From Desulfobacula sp. (GTDB lineage Bacteria > Desulfobacterota > Desulfobacteria > Desulfobacterales > Desulfobacteraceae), in NCBI RefSeq assembly GCF_030145145.1, contig NZ_JAQYWD010000005.1, forward strand, positions 62,001-126,000: a stretch of DNA of 64,000 nucleotides, given 5' to 3'. The notes below the pieces were generated by a model that saw only the letters and a list, made by a program, of their open reading frames with translations, did not search any database and was not told where the DNA came from. The position numbers were made by a program, and so were the translations under genes. Shown here in pieces: positions 44,216 through 53,531 of the stretch (the stretch's first letter is position 1; every line of letters starts with the position of its first letter).

Positions 44216-45016
44216 GTGCAAAAATTTCAACGGGCCATTTTAACCCATGGTGGTTCCGCCTCGGACCCCCAAAATTCCGACGGGCCACAATCGGCGGCAA
44301 AAATCGGGATGGCTTTAATGGAAAATGGCCAATCTGCTTTATCTGCAGTGGTTCGTGCAGTAAGATATTTGGAAGATGATCCCCGGTTTAATGCCGGGCT
44401 TGGCTCACAACTCAGGGCGGACGGCTGCACCATCCAGCAGGATGCATCCTGCATGACAAGCAATGGTCAATTTGGCGCGGTTGCAGGCATTGAAGGCATC
44501 CTAAACCCTGTTGATCTGGCCCAGGGTGTATTGCTTTTTTCTCCCCATATCCTCCTTGTGGGTGATGGTGCCATGTTTTTTGCAAAAGAACAGAAGATAC
44601 CGGTAATGTTGTTAAATGGCCCTGATGGTAAAAAACCATGCGCCGCTTCCTGCGATACTGTGGGTTCAGTGGCCTTTGATGGAACAACCTTTGCTGCGGC
44701 CTTAAGTTCCGGTGGGCTTGAAAAAACGGCCATAGGAAGGGTGGGTGATGTCCCCCTCCCCGGATGCGGCCTGTTCTGCGGTCCTTCAGGGGCGGTTGCC
44801 TGCACAGGAGATGGTGAATTTATCGCTTTAAAACTGTTGGCAAGAGAAGTCTATGGCTGGCTTGAAAGAAAGATGAGTGCGGATAAGGCAGCACAAAAGG
44901 CCATGACCCTGTTTGATAGTTCTGTTGATGTCGGACTCATCATTTTAACCCGGGATGAATTTGAATCAACTGCCCGTAACGGCATGGCATGGTCATCGCT
45001 TACGGAGATGAAATAA
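44216..45016 (+). CDS. isoaspartyl peptidase/L-asparaginase (Ntn hydrolase)
   Basis: A type 2 asparaginase/isoaspartyl dipeptidase proenzyme of about 266 residues. The N-terminal ILTHGGSASDPQ, the RYLEDDPRFNAGLGS segment and the self-cleavage site CDTVGSVAFD, whose Thr becomes the N-terminal nucleophile, are all present. GTG at 44216 was chosen for GGAGG six bases upstream. It is the first gene of an operon with cyanophycinase and cyanophycin synthetase, so it probably splits the beta-Asp-Arg dipeptide released from cyanophycin. Its stop overlaps the next start (TAATG). Confidence 0.9.
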   Translation: MQKFQRAILTHGGSASDPQNSDGPQSAAKIGMALMENGQSALSAVVRAVRYLEDDPRFNAGLGSQLRADGCTIQQDASCMTSNGQFGAVAGIEGILNPVDLAQGVLLFSPHILLVGDGAMFFAKEQKIPVMLLNGPDGKKPCAASCDTVGSVAFDGTTFAAALSSGGLEKTAIGRVGDVPLPGCGLFCGPSGAVACTGDGEFIALKLLAREVYGWLERKMSADKAAQKAMTLFDSSVDVGLIILTRDEFESTARNGMAWSSLTEMK

Positions 45017-45858
45017 TGATGGAAACAAATCCATTTTTTCTGGGACGTCTCATTGCCATTGGCGGAAATGAAGACAAAGAAAATGAATTGCTTGTACTCA
45101 AACGGGTTATCAGAGAAATCGGAAAGCCTGATTACAAGGTCGGCGTCATTGCCACTGCAAGCGAAGACCCTGAACAGCGGGGCCAGGACTATCAACAGGT
45201 CTTTACGACCCTTGGCGCATCCGAAATAAAGATCTTAACCATTAAAACAAGGGCCCAGGCAAATGATAAAACACTGGCCAAAACCCTTGAAGACGTTGAT
45301 TTGATTTTTTTTACCGGTGGTGATCAGTTGCGATTAACAACGATTCTGGGCGGGTCAAAAACACTTGCTGTGATTCAAGACCGGCTTGAAGCAGGGGCCC
45401 TCATCGCCGGCACCAGTGCCGGGGCTGCTGTATTTTCAGATACCATGATTTATGAAGGAGAAAGTGAAGACGGACTGTTTAAAGGCAGCGTCCTCACGAC
45501 ATCCGGATTTGGTTTTGTAAAAAATATTGTTTTTGATACCCATTTTATGGCAAGGGGCCGTATCGGTCGTCTCGTTCAGATTGTTACAACGAATCCGACC
45601 TGTATCGGCTTTGGTATTGGCGAAGACTCAGGTGTTGTCCTCAAGGGAGACGGAACGGTCGAGGTCATTGGTACGGGCCAGGTCATTATTGTTGACGGCA
45701 GCGATATTGCCCATTCCAACATAATGGATATTAAACCGGGCGGGCCCATTGCCGTGGAAAATGTGCGAATCCATTCACTGGTTGACGGATATGGGTACGA
45801 TTTCAAAAAAAGGCGGTTTTTAATACCATCATCACAACCCATCGGAGAGGACAGATGA
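45016..45858 (+). CDS. cphB: cyanophycinase
   Basis: A serine exopeptidase of the S51 family, about 280 residues. Key segments are LIAIGGNEDKENE at the N-terminus, FFTGGDQLRL near 95, and the nucleophile elbow AGTSAGAAVFS near 133. The DTHFMARGRIGRL loop near 178 is typical of cyanophycinases. It degrades cyanophycin to beta-Asp-Arg. The ATG overlaps the upstream TAA, with GGAG eight bases before it. It overlaps cphA by 4 bases, so breakdown and synthesis genes are co-translated. Confidence 0.93.
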   Translation: MMETNPFFLGRLIAIGGNEDKENELLVLKRVIREIGKPDYKVGVIATASEDPEQRGQDYQQVFTTLGASEIKILTIKTRAQANDKTLAKTLEDVDLIFFTGGDQLRLTTILGGSKTLAVIQDRLEAGALIAGTSAGAAVFSDTMIYEGESEDGLFKGSVLTTSGFGFVKNIVFDTHFMARGRIGRLVQIVTTNPTCIGFGIGEDSGVVLKGDGTVEVIGTGQVIIVDGSDIAHSNIMDIKPGGPIAVENVRIHSLVDGYGYDFKKRRFLIPSSQPIGEDR

Positions 45859-48467
45859 TTGAAATAAAAGAGTTAAGAGCATTGCGTGGCCCCAATCGAT
45901 ATACCCGGCATTCGGCCATATTCATGGTTTTAGATATCAAGGACTACGAGAGCCGCCCTTCAGATGAAATCAACGGCTTTTCAGATCGGCTGGTGGCACT
46001 ACTGCCGACCCTCCGGGAACACGAATGCTCCATTGGTCAACCCGGCGGATTTGTCCAGAGGCTTGAGAGGGGAACCTGGGCCGGTCATATCATTGAACAT
46101 ATTGCCATTGAACTTCAATGCCTGGCTGGAATGGCGGTTGGATATGGGAAAACGCTGGGCACGATGCAAAAGGGAGTTTATATTGTTGTCTTCAGGTATC
46201 TTGTAGAATCTGCAGGATTAAAAGCAGCTCAAGAGGCCGTATCCATATTCGAAGCAATGGCCGAAGAAGAGAGATTTGATGTCAGCCGGGTTATTTCTGA
46301 TCTCAAAATTTTGCGCGAAGATCATATGCTGGGACCCACAACCTGGAGTATTGTTAAGGAAGCCCATTCAAGAGGCATTCCCTTTATCCGGCTGAATGAG
46401 GAAAGTTATGTCCAGTTGGGGTATGGCGCCCATCAAAAACGGATTCAGGCCTCTATAACCGGCAATACGTCGGCCATTGCCGTGGAAATTGCCGATGAAA
46501 AGACACGGGTGAAGACCCATTTGAAAAAAGCCGGGATACCGGTTCCAAAGGGCCAGGTGGTGACAACCCTGGAAGAGGCCATGACTGTTTTTAACGAAAT
46601 CAATGCTGCTGTCGTGGTCAAGCCGGATGTGGGGAATCACGGCAATGGATCTACCATCAATGTGATTGATACGGATCAGTTAAAAATGGCTTTTTACGTT
46701 GCCAAAGCCTTTTATCCGGATGTCATTGTTGAAGCGTATGTTCATGGGGGTGATTTTCGCCTTCTGGTCATAGATGGAAAAATGGTGGCTGCGGCCAGGC
46801 GAGAGCCTGCTCATATCATTGGTGACGGAACGTCCTCCATAAAAGAGCTCATTGGAATTGTCAATTCAGGTCCGCTTCGCGGGTTTGGGCATGAAAAAGT
46901 CCTGACACAAATTGAAATTGATGAAATGACTGAACGGCTACTGGCCCTGAGGGGATTTTCCCTGGATTCCCGGCCGGAGGCGGGGGAGAAAGTTTACCTC
47001 AAAGCCACGGCCAACTTAAGTCAGGGGGGAACTGCCACCGATGTGACCGATGAGGTAAACCCGGAGATCCGCAGGATGGCTGAACGTGCTGCACGGATTA
47101 TTGGGCTGGATTGTGTGGGCGTCGATGCCCTGGCCCAGGACATATCGCTACCTCTTGACTCCTCCGGCATAAAAGTCGTTGAAGTCAATGCCGCACCCGG
47201 ATTCAGGATGCATCTGGAGCCGACCAACGGCCAACCCAGGAACGTTGCAGTACAGATGGTGGATATGCTTTTCCCGGGCGGATATGACCGGATTCCGGTT
47301 GTGGCTGTGACCGGAACAAATGGCAAGACAACGACCTGTAAACTGCTTGCCCATTCATTAAAGTATTCGGGAAAAATAGTGGGTCTGGCCTGCACCACCG
47401 GTGTTGCCATTGACGGGAACTCTATTTTGACCGGAGACTACAGCGGTCCGGAAGGTGCCGGGATTGTCTTAAGGGAACCCTCTGTGGACCATATTGTACT
47501 GGAAGTCGCCCGGGGGGGAATCGCAAGAAGAGGTCTTGGTGTTGATGCGGTGGATGTGGGTGTGCTGTTGAATATTGGAAAGGACCACCTGGGGTGTGAC
47601 TGGATTGAATCCCAGGAAGAGTTATCCCTGGTAAAATCCACGGTAATAGAAGTTGTTAAAAAAACGGGTACTTCGGTTTTAAACGCAGATGACAGTGTGA
47701 CCATGAGCGTTCTGGACCGTGCCCGGGGAGCGATTATTCTGTTTTCCCTGGACCCGGACAATGAAACGGTTGTCACCCATGTGAAAAACGGGGGAACCGT
47801 TGTTACGGTAATCGACCGGAATGCCGTCATCAGAAAAAGCGAATTGGACATCATTGTCTGCACGCTTGAAGAAATCCCCATTACCTTTGGCGGAATTATC
47901 GACTTTAACATTTCCAATGCCCTGGCAGCCATTGCCGCCCTCCACGCTTTGAACCTGCCCATTGAACAGATTCGAAACGGAATCATGACCTTTTATCCTT
48001 CTGTAAACCAGAATCCGGGTCGTATGAATTTATTTGATTTTCAACACTACAAGGTCCTTTTGGATTATGGTCATAATCCGGAATCGGCCATTGCCCTGGC
48101 CCAATTGCTGCCACGGCTCTCGCCCGGAAGAAAGGTTGGATTATGTCATGGAACCGGCAGCCGGACCGATGAACAACTCATTGACTTTGGCAAAGCCCTG
48201 GCTTTGGTATACGATTATATTATTTTGACCGATTTTGATCCCCGTCAAAGGCCTGTAGGAGAAACTCAGAAGATCGTTCATGAGGGACTCATTCAAGGCG
48301 GGTTCCAGGAAAACCATATTGAAATCATTTCAGAGCCTGAAAAAGCCGTGGATCACATTTTTTCAAAGGCCCGAAAAGGGGATTTGCTGGTCATTCAACC
48401 AGATGAGCTTGAACCTGTCATGGGTCAGATAATGAAACGGTATCGGCAGCTGGTCACTCATTTGTAG
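45855..48467 (+). CDS. cphA: cyanophycin synthetase
   Basis: An 870-residue enzyme of normal length with three parts: the N-terminal domain (1-160), an ATP-grasp domain (about 215-470; VVVKPDVGNHGNGSTI, VVEVNAAPGFRMHL), and a Mur-ligase-like domain (about 480-870) with P-loop VTGTNGKTTTCKL and the LDYGHNPES motif. The ATP-grasp half adds Asp to the backbone and the Mur half adds Arg to the Asp side chain. It makes the nitrogen-storage polymer cyanophycin. It is the last gene of the three-gene operon. Confidence 0.95.
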   Translation: MIEIKELRALRGPNRYTRHSAIFMVLDIKDYESRPSDEINGFSDRLVALLPTLREHECSIGQPGGFVQRLERGTWAGHIIEHIAIELQCLAGMAVGYGKTLGTMQKGVYIVVFRYLVESAGLKAAQEAVSIFEAMAEEERFDVSRVISDLKILREDHMLGPTTWSIVKEAHSRGIPFIRLNEESYVQLGYGAHQKRIQASITGNTSAIAVEIADEKTRVKTHLKKAGIPVPKGQVVTTLEEAMTVFNEINAAVVVKPDVGNHGNGSTINVIDTDQLKMAFYVAKAFYPDVIVEAYVHGGDFRLLVIDGKMVAAARREPAHIIGDGTSSIKELIGIVNSGPLRGFGHEKVLTQIEIDEMTERLLALRGFSLDSRPEAGEKVYLKATANLSQGGTATDVTDEVNPEIRRMAERAARIIGLDCVGVDALAQDISLPLDSSGIKVVEVNAAPGFRMHLEPTNGQPRNVAVQMVDMLFPGGYDRIPVVAVTGTNGKTTTCKLLAHSLKYSGKIVGLACTTGVAIDGNSILTGDYSGPEGAGIVLREPSVDHIVLEVARGGIARRGLGVDAVDVGVLLNIGKDHLGCDWIESQEELSLVKSTVIEVVKKTGTSVLNADDSVTMSVLDRARGAIILFSLDPDNETVVTHVKNGGTVVTVIDRNAVIRKSELDIIVCTLEEIPITFGGIIDFNISNALAAIAALHALNLPIEQIRNGIMTFYPSVNQNPGRMNLFDFQHYKVLLDYGHNPESAIALAQLLPRLSPGRKVGLCHGTGSRTDEQLIDFGKALALVYDYIILTDFDPRQRPVGETQKIVHEGLIQGGFQENHIEIISEPEKAVDHIFSKARKGDLLVIQPDELEPVMGQIMKRYRQLVTHL

Positions 48468-48629
48468 ACAGGGATAAAATATGCTTATTAATATCCCAAA
48501 AACAGTTTGAATGTCTCAGAATAGTGATACAAAATGACCGTTACATCAAAAAAATACAATGCACAAAAACCTCAGGTTTAAACAGTGGGATGGACTTGTA
48601 TGAGAAAACAGATGGTTTCTTAAAAACAA

Positions 48630-48663
48630 AAAGACCCTGAACGATAGCTTGTCCAGGGTCTTT
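48630..48663 (-). terminator. rho-independent terminator, probably bidirectional
   Basis: AAAGACCCTG (48630-48639) pairs perfectly with CAGGGTCTTT (48654-48663) around a 14-base loop. An A-rich stretch on the left gives a T-tract for minus-strand cspA, and TTTTATTTTT on the right serves plus-strand cphA. Confidence 0.8.
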
Positions 48664-48714
48664 TATTTTTCAAGTCATCAAGATGACTTTTTTTGCTGCA
48701 AATAAAACGGTTTA

Positions 48715-48918
48715 CTAAACCACGGTTACATTTGCTGCTGCAGGACCTTTCTGGCCTTCTTCAATGTCGAATGTAACACTATCCCCTTCATTGAGGGATT
48801 TAAAACCAGTGGTATTAATGCCTGAATGATGCACAAACACATCTTTTCCACCGTCTTGTTGTTCAATAAATCCGAAACCTTTTGAGTCGTTAAACCATTT
48901 TACGATACCGTTCGCCAT
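48715..48918 (-). CDS. cspA: cold shock protein, CspA family
   Basis: A 67-residue single cold-shock domain. It has RNP1 KGFGFIEQ and RNP2 VFVHHSGI, opening with [14 protein letters not shown] and ending with AAANVTVV. It binds single-stranded RNA and DNA and melts RNA structure. GGAGATTGCC precedes the ATG. The mapped promoter implies a leader of about 120 bases, as in other cspA genes where the 5' region controls translation in the cold. Stand-alone, with its own terminator. Confidence 0.95.
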   Translation of the reverse strand: MANGIVKWFNDSKGFGFIEQQDGGKDVFVHHSGINTTGFKSLNEGDSVTFDIEEGQKGPAAANVTVV

Positions 48919-49048
48919 GTTGGCAATCTCCTAAAAAAAATAAAAAAATATACGTTTCTAACTTTGGGGGCAACGCCGCTTTTATTGTCGGGAATATACT
49001 CCTTGGGAGGGAAACTTATGTGCTAATACAACATAACACAATTCAACT

Positions 49049-49077
49049 AATATAGAAGAATGTCGATTGGAAGTCAA
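49049..49077 (-). promoter_or_regulatory. sigma70-type promoter of cspA
   Basis: On the minus strand TTGACT (49077-49072), a 17-base spacer and TATATT (49054-49049) point toward cspA, giving a long AT-rich leader. Confidence 0.6.
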
Positions 49078-49214
49078 GCATTAAAAAATATTGTTCTCTG
49101 ACAGTTTCCCGTTCTTTTAAAAAGTGAACTTGAACAGATTGACTTCATTAAAATCACCTGTTATCTCTATTACGAGTTTTTTTTTGTGATTTTAAAAGAA
49201 AAAAGGAGACTGTC

Positions 49215-49772
49215 ATGGGAAAAAAAGTGCTTGTTCCGGTGGCCCAGGGGACAGAGGAAATGGAAGCCATTACCATCATTGATGTTCTTCGACGGGCAGG
49301 CGCAACGGTGATCGTGGCATCTGTGGATGAGATCACCATCAAGGCATCAAAGGGCATTGAATTTAAAGCCGACAGACTTATCAAAGACTGTATGTCGGAA
49401 GAATTTGATTTGATTGTCCTGCCGGGCGGGATACCGGGCGCCCAGAATCTTCGGGATTCCGCAGAACTTGAGCGTCTTCTTAAAAAACAGGCAGAACTGA
49501 AAAAATTTTATGCTGCCATCTGTGCATCTCCTGCCGTTGTTCTGCATCATCACGGGCTTATCACTCCCGGTCGCGTGACCTGTCATCCCGGGTTTGCGGA
49601 TCAGATTGATAATGGGAACATTGCCCAAGGAACGGTTGTGGTGGATGGGAATTGTATCACCAGCAGGGGCGCTGGAACTGCCTGTGATTTTGCACTAAAG
49701 CTTGTTGAACTGCTCTATTCAAAGGCAAAGCGAGCAGAAGTGATGCAGGGTCTTGCACTGGAAGTGGATTGA
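49215..49772 (+). CDS. DJ-1/PfpI family protein (YajL-like)
   Basis: A 185-residue protein of the DJ-1/ThiJ family. The conserved acid residue is in AQGTEEMEA (E18 region), the reactive Cys in YAAICASPAVVLHHHG near residue 104, and the VTCHPGF segment near 120 is typical. Length and GRVTCHPG match YajL/DJ-1 chaperone-deglycase-type proteins. AAAGGAG lies upstream of the ATG. It precedes the histidine kinase gene by 19 bases on the same strand, so it may be co-transcribed with the two-component system. Confidence 0.9.
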   Translation: MGKKVLVPVAQGTEEMEAITIIDVLRRAGATVIVASVDEITIKASKGIEFKADRLIKDCMSEEFDLIVLPGGIPGAQNLRDSAELERLLKKQAELKKFYAAICASPAVVLHHHGLITPGRVTCHPGFADQIDNGNIAQGTVVVDGNCITSRGAGTACDFALKLVELLYSKAKRAEVMQGLALEVD

Positions 49773-49791
49773 TTGATCTGCAGGGGCTGCC

Positions 49792-51321
49792 ATGACATTT
49801 AGTTGGGAAAATTTCCTGAGTCGGCATCGAGATGAGATTGTCCTTGCGTGGAAAAAAAGACTCAAAAATGATGTGTCCGAGGATTATGCTCAACGGTCCC
49901 TGGAAGAGTTGCAGGTTACCACGGAAACGGCATATGATGCGAACAGCAGCATGATTGCTTATAATGATTATGCCCCTATTAATGCCTTTATCAATGAAAT
50001 CAGCAATGTCCGTCTGGAAGAGGGCTTTTCTTTGGAGGATGTTCAAAAAGCCTTTGAGCTTTACCGGAAGATTATCGTCCCTGTCCTGATAAGAGAGTCA
50101 CCTGTGCAAGCGTTGTGTGAAAATATTGAAGCGGTGAATAACGCTCTTGCTTATACCATTTACCGGTTCAGTTACGATTTTCAAAAGAAACATGAAAAAT
50201 ATTTAAAACAGTATGCCCAGCAGCTTGAAAAAGATGTGGCAGAAAGAACAGCTGAATTAGGGGAGTCAGAGCATAAGTATAGAACCCTGGTGGAAGATAT
50301 CAGTGATGGATATCTGGCATTGGATAAAGACAGAATTGCCTTTGTGAATCCGGCTTTTTGCCGGATGCATGGATGCCGGGTCAACGATGCAATGGATATG
50401 TCTTTTTTATTGTTTGTTGCAAAAGAGAGTCATGAACAAGTCAGTGCCATTATTTCCCGGGAAATAAAGACGGGAACAGAACCGGAAACCTTTGAGTACC
50501 TGAGATTAACAAAGGACGGGGAATCTCTTCCAACGGAAGTTAATTTCAGGCCATCCCGGTTTGGCGGCCAGGACTATAACCTTTGCATTGTAAGGGATAT
50601 TACCAAACGGGTTGAGATGGAAAAAAGAAGCCGGGAAATAGAACGGATGACCTATATCGGCAAACTCATCACATCCCTTTCCCATGAGATCAGAAATCCG
50701 TTATCCTCGGTAAAAATGAATCTCCAGATTTTGAGTAAAAACATGATCTTAAAAGGGAATGATAGAAAACGGCTCCAAATATCAGAACGGGAGATTAACC
50801 GGCTTGAAGCCATTTTACAAGAACTTCTCAATTTTGCAAAACCAGTGTCATTGCAGCTTACCCGGACAGATATAAACGAGATTGTACGGTCTTGTGTTGA
50901 ATTGTTAGAAATGAAATTCCATAGAAAAAGTATTGATTGTCAGATCCATGTTGACCCAACCGTAAAAGAAGTTCCTGCCGATAAAGGGAAAATAGAGCAA
51001 ATGATGATCAATTTTCTTTTGAATGCCCTGGATTCTGTGGATGATTTTGGGAACATCAGGATATCCACCTGCCGGGTAGAACAAAAGGATAGGCCATATG
51101 TCATGATACGGATTGAAGATGATGGCAAAGGGATTTCAAAAGAACTGCTGCCCCATATTTTTGAACCGTTTTATACAACAAAGACAACCGGAACCGGTTT
51201 GGGCCTTGCCAATGTGAAACAGATTGTGACCGCCCATCACGGCAGGATAGAAGTGATGGCTTTGAAAAATTCAGGGACCGCCTTTGAGGTCTTCCTGCCC
51301 ATGGGAGAAACAAATGGTTAA
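49792..51321 (+). CDS. PAS-domain sensor histidine kinase with RsbRD-like N-terminus
   Basis: A 509-residue cytosolic kinase without membrane helices. Residues 5-130 form a helical RsbRD-like domain (WENFLSRHRDEIVLAWKKRL). A coiled coil (about 130-158) leads to a PAS domain (162-272), then HisKA with the phosphorylatable His298 in SLSHEIRNPLSS and a HATPase with DDGKGISKELLPHIFEPFYTT and GTGLGLANVKQI. The ligand is unknown; a soluble PAS suggests a redox or cytoplasmic signal. It overlaps the response regulator gene by 8 bases, so the two form one operon. Confidence 0.9.
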   Translation: MTFSWENFLSRHRDEIVLAWKKRLKNDVSEDYAQRSLEELQVTTETAYDANSSMIAYNDYAPINAFINEISNVRLEEGFSLEDVQKAFELYRKIIVPVLIRESPVQALCENIEAVNNALAYTIYRFSYDFQKKHEKYLKQYAQQLEKDVAERTAELGESEHKYRTLVEDISDGYLALDKDRIAFVNPAFCRMHGCRVNDAMDMSFLLFVAKESHEQVSAIISREIKTGTEPETFEYLRLTKDGESLPTEVNFRPSRFGGQDYNLCIVRDITKRVEMEKRSREIERMTYIGKLITSLSHEIRNPLSSVKMNLQILSKNMILKGNDRKRLQISEREINRLEAILQELLNFAKPVSLQLTRTDINEIVRSCVELLEMKFHRKSIDCQIHVDPTVKEVPADKGKIEQMMINFLLNALDSVDDFGNIRISTCRVEQKDRPYVMIRIEDDGKGISKELLPHIFEPFYTTKTTGTGLGLANVKQIVTAHHGRIEVMALKNSGTAFEVFLPMGETNG

Positions 51322-52660
51322 CCTTTTGGTCGTGGATGATGAACATCCCATACGGGAATCCATCGACATGTTCATGTCTGAAAAAGGACACCGGGTTTAC
51401 ACGGCATCCACGGTTGAAGAATCCGTCACTGTGTTTAAAAAATTGTCCCCGGAAGTGGTTATTCTCGATATCCGGCTTCCCGATGGCAGCGGTCTGGATG
51501 CGTTAAGCCGGATGCACGCATTTTACCCATTATCCAAAATTATCATGATTACCGCATTCCAGGATATGGAAACCACCATTGAGGCCATGAAAAGAGGGGC
51601 ATACGATTATATTCACAAACCGCTGGATGCTGATGAGCTCGAAAAAACGGTGGCGGATGCCATTGTAAGCTTTTACGAAGATGCCAAGCCTGCCGCAAAA
51701 GGTCCAGACAAAGACACCTACCATGAAAGCGAGATTGTGGGTAAAAGCCGTGTCATGAAAGACGTGTATAAAATGATCGGTATGCTGTGTCAGAACAGGG
51801 CAACCGCATTGATTACAGGTGAGACCGGTACGGGAAAGGAACTGGTGGCAAGGCGGATACATTTGAGCAGTGCTTATAGCCAAAAACCTTTTGTTACTTT
51901 TGATTGTTCTGCCGTGGTGGACACCCTTTTGGAAAGTGAATTGTTCGGCCACGAGAAAGGCGCTTTTACAGGGGCCGTGGACGCGAGGCCGGGTAAGATT
52001 GAACTGGCAGGGGAGGGCACCCTTTTCCTCGATGAGCTCGGGGAATTACCGTTAAATCTCCAGGGAAAACTTCTGGGGTTTCTTGAAAGAAAGCAATATA
52101 TGCGTGTGGGTGGGAAAATTCCCCTCAAGTCTCGGTGCAGGATCATCGCCGCCACCAACAAAGACCTTGCCGAAATGGTCCGGGAAAAACGGTTCAGGAC
52201 GGACCTGTATTACCGGCTCAGGGTGGTGACGGTGGCCCTTCCGCCGTTGCGGCAGCGGTTGTCGGATATCCGGGCGCTTGTGGCCCATTTTGTCCAGAAA
52301 AGCACCCATCAACTGGGGATTCAACAGATGACCCTGCAGGACGGCTGTATTGAAAGATTGAAGCGTCATCCCTGGACAGGAAATGTCCGGGAGCTTGAAA
52401 ATATTATTGTGTCGGCCTCTATACAGTCCCGGGGAAGTGTGATTCTCCTGGACGTCATTGAAAACCTCTTGTCCCAGCATCCGGTTTCCCTGGAAGACGT
52501 CAGCGACTCACAGTCCCTTTCACAAGTTGAAAACCAGCATATTTTCAATACCCTGGAATCGGTCAAATGGAATAAAACCAGGGCCGCCCAAATCCTTAAG
52601 ATTTCTTTGCCCACCTTGAGAAAAAAAATTCAAAAATATCACCTGACACCTCCGGATTAG
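51314..52660 (+). CDS. sigma54-dependent NtrC-family response regulator
   Basis: A regulator of about 448 residues: receiver domain with Asp52 in VVILDIRLPDG, AAA+ domain with Walker A GETGTGKEL near 168, the sigma54 contact loop KGAFTGAVDA near 210, and LFLDELGELP Walker B, then a Fis-type helix-turn-helix (NKTRAAQILKISLPTLRKKI). ATG at 51314 lies within the end of the kinase gene with GGGAG before it. Sigma54-type promoters with dyad upstream sites lie about 4 and 10 kb downstream, so this pair is the nearest candidate activator. It ends with a 4-base overlap with the convergent iclR-type gene. Confidence 0.92.
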   Translation: MVNLLVVDDEHPIRESIDMFMSEKGHRVYTASTVEESVTVFKKLSPEVVILDIRLPDGSGLDALSRMHAFYPLSKIIMITAFQDMETTIEAMKRGAYDYIHKPLDADELEKTVADAIVSFYEDAKPAAKGPDKDTYHESEIVGKSRVMKDVYKMIGMLCQNRATALITGETGTGKELVARRIHLSSAYSQKPFVTFDCSAVVDTLLESELFGHEKGAFTGAVDARPGKIELAGEGTLFLDELGELPLNLQGKLLGFLERKQYMRVGGKIPLKSRCRIIAATNKDLAEMVREKRFRTDLYYRLRVVTVALPPLRQRLSDIRALVAHFVQKSTHQLGIQQMTLQDGCIERLKRHPWTGNVRELENIIVSASIQSRGSVILLDVIENLLSQHPVSLEDVSDSQSLSQVENQHIFNTLESVKWNKTRAAQILKISLPTLRKKIQKYHLTPPD

Positions 52661-53415
52661 GGGGTTACTTTCCTTTGAATTTCATCAGCAATGTGCCGCA
52701 TGAATTTTCCCCAGGAATGGAGTCGTTTTTCAGACAGCATCCTTTTGAGTCCCACCACATAGATGGCAGTGGGAACCGACTTGCGGACAAACAGGGGAAC
52801 GGCCAATGCGCGAATACCTTCGGTGTATTCCTCCCTGTCAAAGGCGATGCCTTCTCTTTGAACCGTTTGAATCATTTGTTTAAAATCGGCTTTATCCACA
52901 CAGGTAAACGGGGTAAAGGCCACCAGGTCGTTGGTGGTCAGAAGAGCATCGAGTTCCGGGTCGGTGAGTTGACACAGGAGTGCTTTTCCACCTGCACCCG
53001 CGAACAGTGAGTGGCTGTTTCCCACTTCAGTGGATATTTTAAACCCTGTGATGGAATCTGCTTTTTCCACCACAACTGCGTTTAAGGCCGAGCGGACCAC
53101 CAGAAAAGCCGTCAGGCCGGTTTCAGCATTGATTTCTTCAAGATACGGCCGAGCGGTTTGCACCAGACCGGCCGCCTGACCCGCGGGCTTACCCAGTTGA
53201 TAGAAGCGGGCACCAGGATGAAAGCACCCTTCATCATCCCGCTCTAGGATTCCCAAATCCACTAGAGAATGCACCAGATTGAATACGGTACTGCGGTGAT
53301 ACCCTAAGGCAGAAGAAATAGCGCTGACCCCCAGGGGTTTTCGGGTGCTGACCAACAGATCAATGAGATCAAAACATTTGTATACGGCCGGTACCGGTTT
53401 GAATTCTACAGGCAT
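52657..53415 (-). CDS. IclR family transcriptional regulator
   Basis: A 252-residue regulator. The N-terminal winged helix-turn-helix (about 10-70, GVSAISSALGYHRSTVFNLVHSLVDLG) and the C-terminal GAF-like effector domain (about 85-250, GLTAFLVVRSALNAVVVEKAD) are typical. IclR members commonly control aromatic or organic acid catabolism. It lies 116 bases downstream of the Fe-S subunit gene on the same strand, with its own AT-rich palindrome just ahead, and probably regulates the molybdoenzyme/symporter cluster. Confidence 0.9.
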   Translation of the reverse strand: MPVEFKPVPAVYKCFDLIDLLVSTRKPLGVSAISSALGYHRSTVFNLVHSLVDLGILERDDEGCFHPGARFYQLGKPAGQAAGLVQTARPYLEEINAETGLTAFLVVRSALNAVVVEKADSITGFKISTEVGNSHSLFAGAGGKALLCQLTDPELDALLTTNDLVAFTPFTCVDKADFKQMIQTVQREGIAFDREEYTEGIRALAVPLFVRKSVPTAIYVVGLKRMLSEKRLHSWGKFMRHIADEIQRKVTP

Positions 53416-53435
53416 GGATGTCTCATCTATAAAGT

Positions 53436-53456
53436 GTCCTTTTAATTAAAATGGAC
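53436..53456. promoter_or_regulatory. palindrome upstream of the IclR gene
   Basis: GTCC-TTTTAATTAAAA-TGGAC is nearly symmetric, about 20 bases upstream of the IclR-type start codon. It is well placed for autoregulation, though the AT-rich core could also hold promoter elements. Confidence 0.4.
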
Positions 53457-53531
53457 TCAAATTGTTAAACAGCCATTTATGGTTGTCAAGTGAAATGATA
53501 ACCGCCTTGGCCTTTTTTAAAACCCCTTAAA

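Noticed and set aside
48672-48694. Small AAGTCAT/ATGACTT hairpin followed by T residues
   Set aside because: It points plus-strand toward cspA and is weaker than the adjacent 10-bp stem; probably a backup terminator at most.
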